DNA from: JAHFDS01 sp964593795
GTDB lineage: Bacteria; Myxococcota_A; Polyangia; JAHFDS01
Length of the DNA stretch: 64,000 nucleotides
Reading direction: 5' to 3'
Assembly (NCBI GenBank): GCA_964593795.1
Contig: CAZQJC010000259.1
Coordinates: 62,001-126,000, forward strand
This document shows, piece by piece, positions 34,222 to 46,000 of the stretch. The notes under the pieces were generated by a model, which worked only from the letters and a program-made list of their open reading frames with translations, was not told the DNA's origin and did not search any database. The position numbers and the translations under genes were made by a program. Each line of letters opens with the position of its first letter. Positions within the stretch are counted from its first letter, which is position 1.

Positions 34222-35336
34222 GGCGGCTGCCCGGGTCGGTGGCGGGTCGCGAGCAGCCGATCCACGAGCTGCCGCATCTCGGTCGAGAAGCGCTCCCTGC
34301 CGAATCGCGCGGCGTGCCGGGCCATCACTTCGGGCGAGAAGCCGCCGGGACGAGCTTCGAAGCGCAGGACGGCGTCGCGCAGCGAGGCCGCGCTCTGCTC
34401 GTGGAACAGGATGCCGGTCTCGTCGTCCACCACCGTCTCGAGCGCTCCGCCTCGGCCGTAGGCGATCACGGGGGCGCCCGCCGCCATGGCCTCCACGGGG
34501 ACCATCCCGAAGTCCTCGTGGCCGGGGAAGACCAGTGCCTTGCAGCGCGCGTAGTGCTCTGCGAGCACCGACGCGGGTTGCCATCCGAGGAGCTCGACGT
34601 GCGGGCCGGCGGCGCGGCGAAGCGCGGCCGCCTGCTCGCCCGCGCCGATGACGACAAGGCGCCTGCCCAGGCTGCCCAGGGCCTCGATCGCGAGGTCGGC
34701 GCGCTTGTAGGGGACGAGCTGCCCGACGAAGAGGTAGTAGTCCTGTCGTGCGTGACCGACCGGGAAGGCGGCCGTGTCGACCGGCGGGTACACGACCTGC
34801 GCGTCGCGTCCGTAGTGCCGGCGGATGCGACGCGCCACGTGGTGTGAGTTGGCCACGAAGTGATCGACGCGCGCCGCCCCCGCGTGGTCCCAGAGGCGCA
34901 GGTAGTGCATGAGCGCGGGCATCACGAGGCGCTTGAGCGGTCCCGCCTCGCGCGCGTAGTCGTGGTAGAGGTCCCAGGCGTAGCGCATGGGGCTGTGGCA
35001 GTAGCAGACGTGCAGGGCCTCGGGTGACGTCAGCACGCCCTTGGCCGGGCCCGACTCGCTGCTGATCACGAGGTCGTAGGCGCGCAAGTCGAGCTGCTCG
35101 AGCGCGAGCGGCATGAGCGGCAGGTACGACTGGTACGCTCGCGTGGCGCGGGGGAGCCGGCCCACGAACGTCGTGCGGATCGTGTGGCGCCGCAGCGACT
35201 CGGAGATCTTGTCGGGCGCGTAGGCGTGCGTGTAGATGTCGGCGTCCGGATAGAGCTCGCCCAGGGCCTCGAGGACCTTCTCGCCCCCCCGCATGCCGAC
35301 GAGCCAGTAGTGGACGAGCGCGACGCGCACGCTCAC
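34218..35336 (-). CDS. Glycosyltransferase, GT4 family (WbaZ-like)
   Basis: 372 residues from GTG at 35336 (GTGA overlap). It opens VRVALVHYWLVGMRGGEKVLEAL, typical of WbaZ-like mannosyltransferases. CYCHSPMRYAWDLYHDY in the acceptor half and FPGHEDFGMVPVEAMAAGAPV in the donor half are strong family blocks. It should add a hexose during repeat-unit assembly at the inner membrane. Confidence 0.9.
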   Translation of the reverse strand: MSVRVALVHYWLVGMRGGEKVLEALGELYPDADIYTHAYAPDKISESLRRHTIRTTFVGRLPRATRAYQSYLPLMPLALEQLDLRAYDLVISSESGPAKGVLTSPEALHVCYCHSPMRYAWDLYHDYAREAGPLKRLVMPALMHYLRLWDHAGAARVDHFVANSHHVARRIRRHYGRDAQVVYPPVDTAAFPVGHARQDYYLFVGQLVPYKRADLAIEALGSLGRRLVVIGAGEQAAALRRAAGPHVELLGWQPASVLAEHYARCKALVFPGHEDFGMVPVEAMAAGAPVIAYGRGGALETVVDDETGILFHEQSAASLRDAVLRFEARPGGFSPEVMARHAARFGRERFSTEMRQLVDRLLATRHRPGQPP

Positions 35337-36562
35337 ATCGGCCCGGCGAGCCGCGTCGGCCGGCCGCTCGTCAGGTCCGCCAGGGCCTCGGCGAACGCCA
35401 GGGCGAGCACCCGGTCGGAGTAGGCCGCCTGCGCCCGGGCGGCCTCTTGCGCGCGCACCTCGACGCGTCGCAGGGGATCCTGCAGGCGCGCGCACCATCG
35501 CTCGATCACCTGCCCCATCTGGCCGAGGTCCCCCTCGGCGAAGATCCGCTCCGGGTCTGCGATGACGTGCGGGATCTCGCCGGAGCTCGAGCCGAGCGCG
35601 ACGGCGCCGCAGGCGCGGGCCTCGACGATCACGCGGCCGAACTGCTCCTTCCACCCGGGGGTCGTGCGGCTCGGGACGACCAGGAGGTCGGTGCGCTGGA
35701 AGAGCTCGACCACCTGGTCGGGCCGGAGCGCGCCCAGGAGCCGCGCGTCGAGGCCTTGCCCGCGCAGGCGGGCGCAAGCCGCCTCGACCTCGGGCGCGAG
35801 CGCACCCGCCCCACACAGGCGCAGCTCGCAGCGGTCGGCCCACGCGGTCGCGTTGGCCTCGCAGCAGGCGAGCAGGTCGAGCACGCCCTTGGCCCCGGTG
35901 AGGCCGCCCGCGTACCCGAGCACGACCTTCTGACCGGTGACCGCCCCAGATCCCGGGCGAAACCGCGACGAGTCGAACCAGAGCGGGAACCGGATGACGC
36001 GCCCGGGATAGCCGTGGTGCCGGAGCACTTGCTCCTGCTCCTGTCCGGTCGCCAGGATGGCCGCGGAGCGCTCGAACATGAAGGCCTGGAGCCGCGCCAG
36101 GGGCAGCGGCAGGGGCTTGCGGATGTTCTGGAGCGCGCAGCAGACGAACACCACCTCGCGCCCGAGCACCAGGCGGGCCGTACACCAGGCCGCGAGGGCC
36201 GTCGGCGAGTAGGGTTCGGCGATGCAGAGCAGGACCTTGGGTCCCGGCTGCCCGGCGAAGAACCTCCGCAGCGCTCGCCCGAGCCTCGGGAAGAAGACCG
36301 CTTGCACGTGGAGCACGAGCGCAGGGGAGACGAAGCAGGGCGTCTCCGGATCGTCGGATCGGAACGGGGCCGAGAAGGGGGCGCAGGGCACCTCCTGGTT
36401 CGACAGCTCGCGGAACCGGCGCGGCGCGAAGAGGGCCACTCGATGGTGCGTCACGCGCGCGAGGTGCGCGAAGAAGGAGCGGTAGGACTCGACCACCAGG
36501 CTCTGCCACAGCACGAACACGGACGCGGCTGGCGCGCCGGCGCAGCGCTCAGCCGGCGACAT
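35333..36562 (-). CDS. Glycosyltransferase, group 1
   Basis: 409 residues, ATG at 36562, overlapping the FkbM gene by 14 bases. GT-B layout: the N-terminal part has VFVLWQSLVVESYRSFFAHLA, the C-terminal part has VVLGYAGGLTGAKGVLDLLACC and VPSRTTPGWKEQFGRVIVEARACGAV, the latter replacing the E-x7-E donor motif. It is part of the coupled FkbM-GT-GT-GT operon. Sugar specificity cannot be read. Confidence 0.85.
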   Translation of the reverse strand: MSPAERCAGAPAASVFVLWQSLVVESYRSFFAHLARVTHHRVALFAPRRFRELSNQEVPCAPFSAPFRSDDPETPCFVSPALVLHVQAVFFPRLGRALRRFFAGQPGPKVLLCIAEPYSPTALAAWCTARLVLGREVVFVCCALQNIRKPLPLPLARLQAFMFERSAAILATGQEQEQVLRHHGYPGRVIRFPLWFDSSRFRPGSGAVTGQKVVLGYAGGLTGAKGVLDLLACCEANATAWADRCELRLCGAGALAPEVEAACARLRGQGLDARLLGALRPDQVVELFQRTDLLVVPSRTTPGWKEQFGRVIVEARACGAVALGSSSGEIPHVIADPERIFAEGDLGQMGQVIERWCARLQDPLRRVEVRAQEAARAQAAYSDRVLALAFAEALADLTSGRPTRLAGPM

Positions 36563-37385
36563 CGAGCGTTCGCACGCGCAGGGCGTTCACGAGGTGCCCG
36601 CAAGAGCGGTGCACCGCCAGGAAGTTCGGTCCGAGGAAGTCCTCGTCGGCGAGCGCATAGGGCCTGAACTCGACTCCGTCCGGGAACACCTTGCCGACGG
36701 CGAACCCGGCCGCTTCGAGCCGCGCGTACCAGTCCTTGAGCAGGCGGCCGGTGACGATGCTGCCCCTTCCGTACTCGAACTGGATGATGCGGATCCGGTC
36801 TCGCACCAGATCTCCGAAGCCCTCCAGGACGGAGAAATCTGCCCCCTCGACGTCGATCTTCAGGAAGTCGATCACCTCGAGGCCTTGACGCGCCACGTAG
36901 CGGTCGCCGCGCTCGATGCGCCCATGCATCCTGGAGAACCCCCCCGCGTTGGTCGGCTCCTCGAGCAGGGAGGAGTGTCCGTCGTGTCCCTCCGCGAACG
37001 AGAACTCGACCGCGCCGGATTTGTCTCCCAGGCCAAAATCGTTGACGACCAGTCCCGGGCGCGGGGGCAGATGGGCGCGCAGCTGGAGGTAGGTGGGCGG
37101 CGCGAGCTCGAAGCAGTGGACCGCCGCGGCCGGGAAGTGGCGCAGCACCATCCGGGTCCATTCGCCGTGGTTGGCGCCCACGTCGAAGAAGGTCCGCAGC
37201 GGGTGCGCCGAGAGGACCTCGAGGATGCGACGCTCGCCGTTGAGGCCCATGTTGAAGCTGTAGTTCGAAGTGCCCTTGACGAAGGCGCTCGCCAGCCGGC
37301 GCAGGGCCTTGATCGGGGGCCACCGTCGGCTCCGGGCCAGGCCGAGGATCGCCAGTTCCTTCGCTAGCAGGGTTGCTCGAGCCAT
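36549..37385 (-). CDS. FkbM-family methyltransferase
   Basis: 278 residues from ATG at 37385. A GTG at 37475 would add 30 residues but sits directly on a -10-like TACGTT, so I prefer the shorter form. SAM-binding block FFDVGANHGEWTRMV, then VVNDFGLGDKSGAVEF and VIDFLKIDVEGADFSVLEGF, which is the FkbM hallmark (K-D-V/E-G). These enzymes O-methylate sugars or polyketides. It is the first gene of a four-gene minus-strand operon with three glycosyltransferases, so a glycan substrate is most likely. Confidence 0.88.
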   Translation of the reverse strand: MARATLLAKELAILGLARSRRWPPIKALRRLASAFVKGTSNYSFNMGLNGERRILEVLSAHPLRTFFDVGANHGEWTRMVLRHFPAAAVHCFELAPPTYLQLRAHLPPRPGLVVNDFGLGDKSGAVEFSFAEGHDGHSSLLEEPTNAGGFSRMHGRIERGDRYVARQGLEVIDFLKIDVEGADFSVLEGFGDLVRDRIRIIQFEYGRGSIVTGRLLKDWYARLEAAGFAVGKVFPDGVEFRPYALADEDFLGPNFLAVHRSCGHLVNALRVRTLDVAG

Positions 37386-37489
37386 ATTGCCAGGCGAGTC
37401 ACCGGAAACAGTACGCCACGGGCGCACCGCCGCACCAGCGTGCCGAACGCCTTGACCGATGACCCGGATGCGCACTAACGTAGCAGGGC

Positions 37490-38881
37490 TTGCCCTATTC
37501 TCATCGGCTAGAGCGGCGGGTTAGGCATCCGGAGCCCCAGATCGGCGCGACGACGGGCGAGCTCAGCGCAGCGCCGCTCGATGGCCGGATCGTCCGGGAT
37601 CTGCCGTCGGGGCTCCTGTTTGCGGCTGGCGCGCTCCTGGTGATCGGCGCCCTCATGGCCCTGTCTCGGCAACCGCTGGTGCCAGTCGCCACGGCTGTCT
37701 TGGCCGCTCTGCTGTTGCGCCTCTGGAACGCCGCTGGACCGGCCAACTCGGCGCTCCAGGGGTTACTGCTCGTCGCCCTCGTGTGCGGCGGAGCGAGCCT
37801 CGACGGGACCGAATGGCTCGTGACGGTGCTGGGTGGGCTCGGGCTCCTCGGGATCGCAACGCTGACGTCGCTCCTGCGCCGCAGCGATCCGGCTTCGGAT
37901 CGACTTCCCGTGGCCGTGCTGGGGGCCGGAACTGGCGCCCGCGCAACGCTGGCCTTGCTGCAGTGGCACCCCCGGCTGGGGCTGGAGCCCGTCGCGGTGG
38001 CGGTGGAGAACGAGGAGAAGTCGAGGCACGCCGGGGGCGAGTGGCACGGGCTGCCGGTGCTGGGAGCGCTCACCGCGGTGCCCGCCCTGCTGCGGGAGCG
38101 CCGGCTGGCCGGCGTGATCCTCGAGACCGACGACATTCCACACGAGCGCTGTCTCGCCGTGCTGTCGGGCCAGCGCGTCCTCGTCGTGGACGGGCTGTTC
38201 AGGCGCTGGCGTCGCGCGGACCACCCCGCGCGACTGCGGGCTCGGAGAGAGACGCTCGGGCTGACGGCCGCCGAGCACACGATCAAGCGGGCGGTCGATG
38301 TGCTCTTCGTCCTGGCAACGGCGCCGATCACGCTGCCGATCGTCGCGGCGCTCGTGCTGGCCATCAAGCTCGAGTCCACGGGGGCGGGTTTCTATCGCCA
38401 GGAACGGATCGGCAAGGGCGGCCGGAAGTTCTGGGTGTGGAAGCTGCGCTCGATGGTGCACGACGCCGACGCCCGCCTCGCGGGGTGCCTGGCCGGGGAC
38501 GAGGGCAGACGAGGCGAGTTCGCCGCCAGCCACAAGCTGCGCGCGGATCCCCGGCTCACGCGGCTCGGGGCGTGGCTGCGAAGGAGCAGCCTCGACGAGC
38601 TGCCGCAGCTCTGGAACATCCTGCGCGGGGAGATGACGCTGGTCGGCCCGAGGCCCATCGTCGCGGCCGAGGTGGCGCGCTACGGCGCCGAGTACCGTTA
38701 CTACGAGGCCGTCACCCCCGGTCTGACCGGCCTGTGGCAGATCTGCGGCCGCAACGCCACGTGCTACGAGGATCGCGTGGCGCTCGATGCCTACTACGTC
38801 CGGAACGGCTCTCCGCTGCTCGACCTGTGGATCCTCTCGAAGACGATCTCGGCGGTGCTGCGCCAGCAGGGCGCCTGTTAG
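37490..38881 (+). CDS. Initiating sugar-1-phosphate transferase (WcaJ/EpsE type)
   Basis: 463 residues with a TTG start at 37490, supported by TAACGT ending 8 bases upstream. Four hydrophobic helices occupy residues 40-125, then a CoA-binding-like Rossmann part (VAVLGAGTGARATLALL). A fifth helix near 270 follows, then the catalytic bacterial sugar transferase domain (FYRQERIGKGGRKFWVWKLRSMV, SLDELPQLWNILRGEMTLVGPRP, TPGLTGLWQICGRN). It transfers a hexose phosphate to undecaprenyl phosphate and starts the repeat unit. It fixes this locus as Wzx/Wzy-dependent. Confidence 0.93.
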   Translation: MPYSHRLERRVRHPEPQIGATTGELSAAPLDGRIVRDLPSGLLFAAGALLVIGALMALSRQPLVPVATAVLAALLLRLWNAAGPANSALQGLLLVALVCGGASLDGTEWLVTVLGGLGLLGIATLTSLLRRSDPASDRLPVAVLGAGTGARATLALLQWHPRLGLEPVAVAVENEEKSRHAGGEWHGLPVLGALTAVPALLRERRLAGVILETDDIPHERCLAVLSGQRVLVVDGLFRRWRRADHPARLRARRETLGLTAAEHTIKRAVDVLFVLATAPITLPIVAALVLAIKLESTGAGFYRQERIGKGGRKFWVWKLRSMVHDADARLAGCLAGDEGRRGEFAASHKLRADPRLTRLGAWLRRSSLDELPQLWNILRGEMTLVGPRPIVAAEVARYGAEYRYYEAVTPGLTGLWQICGRNATCYEDRVALDAYYVRNGSPLLDLWILSKTISAVLRQQGAC

Positions 38882-38889
38882 AGCGCCGC

Positions 38890-40047
38890 TCACCACCGAT
38901 CGGCTGGCCACATGAACGGGTGGCCTGGCGGGAACAGGCGGTCGGCCAGCCGCAGGGTGTCGGCATCGAGTGTCTCGCCGCGCGCGGCGAGGAGCGTGCC
39001 CGCAGACTGATGGCCGAAGCACAGCTGGAGCAGCGCACCAGGCTCGAGCGGCAGGGCGAGCGGCGTGGGGGCGACGGAGGTGGGGCCGAGGTGGAGCTCG
39101 AGGCGGTCGACGCCGAGGCGGAGGCGCACGGCGACGCCGGGCGGCAGTCGGCGTTCGAGGGCCGGCGCGATCCGGTCGAGGAAACGCGGCAGGTCGAGGA
39201 CGCCGCCCATGAGGCCGGCGTGGCGGCTCGCGCGCAGCTGGAGCACCCCGCCGAGGGGCGCTGCGGCGGCGACCATCGGATGATCGGCGGGCAGGTGGCC
39301 GAAGACCCGCGTGCCTCCGTGGGCGCGCGCCAGCTCGGCCAGCTTGGCGACGGCCCGCGCGAAGAAGCTGGCCCCGTCGCCTGCGACCTCCCGCACCTCG
39401 TAGCCGTCCGGGGCGGCGCGCACGCCGAGGTACCCGTCGGGCGCGGTCCAGATCTCCTGGGGCCGGCGATCGAGCCACGGCCAGGCACCGGCGGTGCGCA
39501 CGATCGTGCCCGCGCGCTCTGCATCGTCGCGGGCGCGCAGCGCGAGCAGGCGCGGGAGGTCGTCGGGCGCGAGCGGGCGGAAGTCGTCGGGCGCGAGCGG
39601 CGGCACCGCGCGGGCGTCGGCGCTCCACTCGGGCTCCTCGGCCAGGACCACGCCGCCGAGGTGATCGTAGATTGCGCCGCGGCGGGCGAAGCCGACGAAG
39701 AGGTCGTGCGATCGAGCCGTCTCCGCGAAGCCGAACGCGATCAGCCGCTCGACATGACCCCGTCCGCGATCCTCGGGCGCGCACGCGAGCGCGTGCGCTC
39801 CGGCGACCGGGATCTCGATCCCCGCCACGCGCATGCGCAGCGTCAGGAGCTGCCACTTGGCGACCACGCGGCCCGCGTCCTCGACGACGCCGCACCGCTC
39901 GGCGCGGAGGAACGGGCTGCCGAGCATGGTGGCCCGCAGGGTCGCGGCCACCTCGGCGCTGCCGCCCGAGAACACGCGCGCCGTCAGCGCGCAGGCCTGG
40001 TCGATCGCGTCCGTGTCGTCGGGGGTCAGCCAGCGTGTGACGAGCAC
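38890..40047 (-). CDS. Eis-like GNAT acyltransferase with SCP2-like tail
   Basis: 385 residues, GTG start at 40047, with TAGCTT ending 6 bases upstream. The N-terminal GNAT domain (15-150) carries an acetyl-CoA loop-like EDRGRGHVERLIAF. A second GNAT-like half follows (160-280), and the tail (290-385) resembles the SCP2-like domain of Eis proteins (VAVRLRLGVDRLELHLGP). Eis-type enzymes N-acylate amines. It is divergent from the PKS and resembles the gene on the other side of the PKS, so N-acylation of an amino-lipid is a possible role. Confidence 0.72.
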   Translation of the reverse strand: MLVTRWLTPDDTDAIDQACALTARVFSGGSAEVAATLRATMLGSPFLRAERCGVVEDAGRVVAKWQLLTLRMRVAGIEIPVAGAHALACAPEDRGRGHVERLIAFGFAETARSHDLFVGFARRGAIYDHLGGVVLAEEPEWSADARAVPPLAPDDFRPLAPDDLPRLLALRARDDAERAGTIVRTAGAWPWLDRRPQEIWTAPDGYLGVRAAPDGYEVREVAGDGASFFARAVAKLAELARAHGGTRVFGHLPADHPMVAAAAPLGGVLQLRASRHAGLMGGVLDLPRFLDRIAPALERRLPPGVAVRLRLGVDRLELHLGPTSVAPTPLALPLEPGALLQLCFGHQSAGTLLAARGETLDADTLRLADRLFPPGHPFMWPADRW

Positions 40048-40097
40048 GTGTGAAAGCTAGCTCGGGCCGGCGTCGCGCGACCTACAATTCACGGCTC

Positions 40098-43000
40098 ATG
40101 CCTGCGCGGCCGCCTCGTGAGCCCATCGCCATCGTCGGGATCGGGTGTCGCTTGCCGGCCGGCGTCGAGGATCCGGCGTCGCTCTTCCGCGCGCTGATCG
40201 AGCGCACCGACGCCGTGACCGAGCCACCGCCGGAGCGCTGGGCGTCGCGCCGCTTCGCGGGGGGTGCGGCCGTGCCCGGCACGACCGCCGTGCAGCATGG
40301 CGCGTACCTCCGGCACCCGATACGGGCGTTCGATGCGCGCTTCTTCGGTCTCTCACGGCGCGAGGCGGAGGTGCTCGATCCCCAGCAGCGGCTGCTGCTC
40401 GAGTCCGCGTGGGAATCGCTCGAGGACGCGGGGATCGTCCCGTCGGGCCTGCACGGCAGCCGCACCGGCGTCTTCGTGGGCGGCTTCCTGGTGGACGCCT
40501 CGACGCAGTTCGCGGGGCCGACGGCGCGCGCCGACATCGACTCCCACACCGGCCGGGCCGTCGGCCACACGATGCTCTCCGCGCGCCTCGCGCACGTGCT
40601 CGATCTGCGCGGGCCCACCCTGACGGTGGACACCGCGTGCTCGTCGTCGATGGTCGCCCTGCACCTCGCCTGCGAGGCCCTGTGGCGCGGCGAGTGCGAT
40701 CGCGCGCTGGTCGGCGGCGCGAGCCTCCTGCTCCGGCCGGAGCCGTTCGTGCTGCTCGACCGAGGCGGCTTCCTCTCGCACGACGCTCGCTGCCGGGCCT
40801 TCGATCACCGCGGAACGGGCTACGTCCGAGGCGAGGGGGCGCTCGTCCTCTTCGTCGAGCCGCTCGCCGAGGCCGTCGCGGCCGGGCGGGCCGTGTACGC
40901 CTGCGTCGCGGCCAGCGCCGTGAACCAGGATGGCCGCACGCCGGGCATCACCGTCCCGAGCGTCGCAGCGCAGACGGCCTTGCTCTCGGCGCTGCTCGAG
41001 GGCGCGGCGCTCGCGCCAGCCCAGATCACGTTCGTCGAGGCGCACGGCACGGGGACGCCCGTCGGCGATCCGATCGAGCTCGAGGCGCTCGCGGCGGTCC
41101 TCGGTGGCGCGCGGGCGGACCCGCTGTGGATCGGGTCGATCAAGACGAACTTCGGGCACCTCGAGGCCGCGGCAGGCCTCGCGGGCGTGGCCAAGGCGGC
41201 GCTCGCGCTCGTGCACCGGCGCCTGCCACCGAGCCTGCACTTCGAGCGTCTGCGCGAGGGCGGGCCGCGGCTCGGCGCGCTCACGGTGGCGACGGACGAG
41301 GTGCCGCTCGGCGGATCGGGGCCGCTCGCGGCGCTCGTGACGTCATACGGGTACGGAGGGACGAACGGCGGCGTCGTGCTCCTCGAGGCGCCAGCGCGCA
41401 TCGCCGAGCCGGCCGCCGAGGAGGGACAGGGACCCTGGGTCGTGCCCCTGTCGGCGCGCAGCGAGCGCTCGCTCGCGCAGGCCGCGGCGCGGCTCGCGGA
41501 CGCGCTCCGCGCCGCCCCACAGGCCGTGCGCGACGTGGCGTGGAGCGCCGGCACCCGCCGCGAGGCGCACCCCGCGCGTGCGGCGGTGGTGGCGCACGAC
41601 GTCGCGGGGCTCCTGGCGGGGCTCGGCGCGATCACCGAGGGCGCACCCCGGCCGGGCGTGCTGCGCGGCGAGTCCACGGCCGGAGCGCCGGTCCTCGTCT
41701 ACACCGGCATGGGCGCGCAGCACTTCGGCATGGGCGCAGCGCTCGCGCGCGCCGATCCCGGCTTCCGCGCGGCGCTCGCGTCGTGCGAGCGTGCCTTCGC
41801 GCGTGTGTCGGGACGTTCGCTGCTCGGGATCTTCGAGGCCGGCGACCGCTTGGGCCGGCCGATGCGCGCGCCCCGCGACGCGCAGCCGGCCAACCTCGCG
41901 CTCCAGGTCGCGCTCACGCGCTGGCTCGGCGAGCGAGGGATCGCCCCGGCGGCCGTCCTCGGTCACAGCGCGGGGGAGGTGGCGGCGGCGTGGGCCGCGG
42001 GGGTCCTCGAGCTCGACGACGCGTTCCAGCTGGCGCACGCGCGCGGCGAGTGGCTCGAGCGGCTCTCGGGGTGCGGCGGCATGCTCGCGGTGGTGGGCCT
42101 CGAGGATGGGGCGGTGTTCCCGGTCGTCGAGGAGACCGAGGGGGTGGCCGTCGCCGCGCTCAACGGTCCGCGGACGCTCGTGCTGGCCGGCCCGACCGCG
42201 GCGCTGGCGCAGGCGGCGAGGCGCCTCGAGTCCGCGGGCGCGCGCTGTCGCATGCTGGAGGTGGACGTCCCGTACCACCACCCGGACGGCGCGCGCCTCG
42301 AGCCGGGCTTCCGGGCCGCCCTCGCGGGGCTCGCGCCGCGGTCGCCCACCGTGCCCTGGTACTCGACCGTGTCGGGCGCCCGGGTCGAGGCGCTCGGCGA
42401 TCCGGTCGAGCACTTCTGGCAGAACGTGATCGAGCCCTCGAGGCTGCGCGACGCCGTGGGGGCGGCGGCCGCCGACGGGCACCTGGGCTTCGTCGAGGTG
42501 GGGCCTCACCCCGCCCTGTCGCCGGCGCTCGCGGAGACGCTCGGCGCGAGCCGGCACGCGCGGGTGGTGCCGACGCTGGTGCGGGGCGTGCCCGATGCCG
42601 AGGCGCTCGCCGCGACGCTCGCCGCCCTGTGGGTCGGGGGGGCTCGCCCGCGCTGGGAGGTCGCCGCGCCCGGGGGGCGCCCGATCCCGCTGCCCCGGTA
42701 CGCCTGGGATCGCGAGGTGCTGTGGCGCGAGGGCGAGACCACGCGCCGTGACCTGCACGGGACCGACGAGCACCCGCTCCTGCAGGCGCGCGCGTTCGGG
42801 CCCGAGCTGCGCTGGCTGACCGAGCTCCGAGCGCCCCTCGTGCCGTACCTCGGCGATCACAGGCTCGACGGCCGCGTGGTGTTCCCGGCCGCCGGCTACG
42901 TCGAGGCCGCGCTGGCGGTGGCCCGCGAGGACGGGCGGCCCACTGCGCTCGAGGACCTCGCGCTGGCCGATCGGCTCGACTGTGCGCTGCGGCCAGCCCT

Positions 43001-46000
43001 GCGCGTCGAGCTCGAGCGCGCGAGCGGCCGCATCACGTTCCTGGCGGGCGACGCGGTCCGCGATCGCGACTGGGCGCTCCTCGCGACGTGTCGCCTCGTG
43101 TCGCCCGAGCCGGGTGGGCCCGTCGCGCCCGGCACGACCGGGAGCCCGGTGGACCTCGGCGCTCTGTACGAGGCATTCGCGGACCTCGGCGTCGACTATG
43201 GGCCGGCGTTCCGCACGCTGCGCGGGCTCGAGGTCGGCCAGGACGGGTTCGCGGCGAGCCTCGCGCTCGCGCCACCGGAGGCCGCGGAGGCCGGGCGGTA
43301 CCTCGTCCACCCGGCGTTGCTCGACGGTGCCCTGCAGGCGCTGGCGCTTGCCGGCGCGGGGGCTGGCCACGACGTGTACCTGCCCGTGCGGATCGCGCGC
43401 GTGTGCCTCGCGACGCCGCTCGGCGCCTCGGCCGAGGCGATCGGCCGCGTGACCGAGCGCGGCGAGCGCGGCTTCTGGGGCACCATCACGCTCCTCGGGC
43501 AGGACGGTGCGCCGGCGCTCGAGCTCGCCGGGGTGCGCCTGCAGCGCGCCCCGGCCGGGGCCGCGGTGACGCGGCTCCTGCACGCGGTGCGGTGGGTCGA
43601 GGTGCCCGCGCCCGAGGCGCGGCCCGAGGGCCGGCACGTGCTGATCGGGGACGCGCCGCCGGCGGGCCCCGCGGCCGAGGCCCTGCGCGCCGCGGGCTGC
43701 GCGGTGCACCGCGTCCCCGTCGAGAGAGCGGGGGAGGTCGGCGGGGCGCGGGTCGTGGTGGCGGTCGACCGGCTCGCCGACGCCGCGCGGGTCGCGCGCG
43801 CTCTTTCGGCCACGTCGCCAGGCGCCATCACGGTGCTCACCCGCGGTGCCGCGGCGGTGCGGCCCGACGACGCGGTCGCGGCGCTGGACGCGTGCGCGCA
43901 GGCGGCCTTCTTCCGCAGCGCCGCGCTCGAGCTCGGCGCCCCCGTACGCCAGGTCGACCTCGCGCCCGGCGAGACGCCGGCGCTCGGAGCGCTCGAGCGC
44001 GCGCTCGCCGAAGGGCCCGAGCCGGAGCTCGCGGTCCGCGGCCAGCTCCTCTTCGCGCGGCGGCTCGTCCGAAACCCGCGCGGCGTCCAGCCGGGCCGCG
44101 TGCCACGGCGGGATCGTCCGGCCGAGCTCCGGAGCACGGGCGGCGTGCAGGGCCTCGACTGGGTCCTCGCCGGCCGCCGCGACCCCGGGCCGGGCGAGGT
44201 GGAGCTCGAGGTGACGCGCGTCGGGCTGAACTTCAAGGACCTGCTCAAGGTCCAGGGCCGGCTGCCCGAGGCGTACCTCGATCGCACGCACTCGCGGCGG
44301 CGCCTGGGCCTCGACGCCGCCGGGGTGGTGACGCGCGTCGGCGCGGGCGTCTGCGGCCTCGCGGTCGGAGACGCCGTCCTCGCGCTGGTCCCGGGGGCCT
44401 TCTCCACCGCCGTCACCGCGTCCGCCGCGTTCGTGTTCCCCTGGCCGCGCGGCCTCGCGCCGGACGCCGCTCCGTGCCTGCTGCCGCTCCTGACCGCCTT
44501 CCATGCGCTCCTACCGGTGGCGCGGCTCGAGCCTGGCGAGACCGCGCTCGTGCACAGCGCCGCCGGAGCGGTCGGGCAAGCCGCCCTCGCCATCGCGCGC
44601 TGGCGCGGGGCGCGGGTCGTGGCCACGGCCGGGAGCGCCGAGCGGCGCGCCTGGCTCGCCGAGCAAGGCGTGCTCGCGGTGGCGGACTCGCGGAGCCCGG
44701 CGTTCGCGGAGACGGTCCGGACGGCGACCGCCGGCCGCGGCGTGGACGTGGTGCTGGGCGCCGTGCAGGGAGAGCTGCTCCGCAGGGGGCTCGAGGTCCT
44801 CGCGCCCCTCGGGCGCTACGTCGACATCGGCGTGGCCGACGTGCTGCGCAACGAGGCCCTGCCGATGGGCCTGTTGCAGCGCGGGGCCACGTTCGCGTCG
44901 TTCGACCTCGATCGCTGCCTGCACGAGCCGGCGGTTCGCAGGAGCGCCGAGGAGGTCGTTGGCCTGCTCGATCGGGGCCTGCTCGACGCGCTGCCTGGCT
45001 GCGCGTTCGCCGCCGAGGACGTGCGCGACGCGTTCAGCCGGCTGACGCGCCCGGAGCACGCCGGCAAGGTGGTCGTCTCGCTCAGTCCCGGGCCGGCATC
45101 GGTGCTGCCGGCCCGCGCGCGCGCGCCGCGGCTTCGACCCGACCGCACCTACCTGGTGACGGGCGGGCTCGGGGGCCTCGGGCTCGAGGCGGCGCGCTGG
45201 CTGGTCCGCCGGGGCGCCCGCCGGCTGTGCCTCGTCGGTCGCGCGGGCCCGACGCCGGCCGCGCGCGCGGCGCTCGCGGCGCTCGCGGCCTCGGGCGCGG
45301 AGGTGCTCGTCCGCGCCGCCGACGCGGCAGACCCGGCGCAGATGGCGCCGCTCCTCGAGGTCTTGCGCGCCTCGGGGGCGCCGCTCGCCGGCATCCTGCA
45401 CGCGGCCGGCGTGGTCGACGACGCCGTCCTGGCCGAGCAGGACGACGATCGGCTCGCTCGCGTGTGGCGGGGCAAGGTCGAGGGCGCGCGCGTGCTCGAT
45501 GCCCTGACGGCCTCCGATCCCGTCGAGCTCTTCGTGCTGATCTCGTCCATCGTCGGCGTCATCGGCAACGCAGGGCAGGCCAGCTACGCCGCGGCCTCGG
45601 CCGCGCTCGACGCGATCGCACACGGCAGGCGCGCCGTGGGCCGGCCCGCGCTCTCGCTCTCGCTCGGCCCCGTGGCCAGCGTGGGCATGCTCGCCCGCCG
45701 GCCGGGCCTGCTCGAGGCGTTCGAGCGGCGCGGTCTCGCGGCGCTCGAGCCAAGGCAGGTCTTCCGTGCGCTCGCGGTCGCCCTGGACGCCGGCGCGGTC
45801 ACGTGCCTGGTCGCCGACGCGGACTGGTCGCGGCTCGCGCGGGCCCGCGGCTTCGAGCCCTGGCTGTCCGAGCTCGTCCCCGGGTTCGACGCAGGCGCCC
45901 CGGCGCACGCCACCGACCTGCCCACGCTGCGGCGGATGCTGCTCGAGACCGTCGCGGCCGTCCTCGGCACCGCGGTGGATCGCCTCGACGACACGCGCCC

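Noticed and set aside
37386..37475. GTG at 37475 as the start of the FkbM methyltransferase
   Set aside because: It lies one base after a TACGTT -10-like box and would add a segment without family similarity. The ATG at 37385 gives the normal N-terminus.
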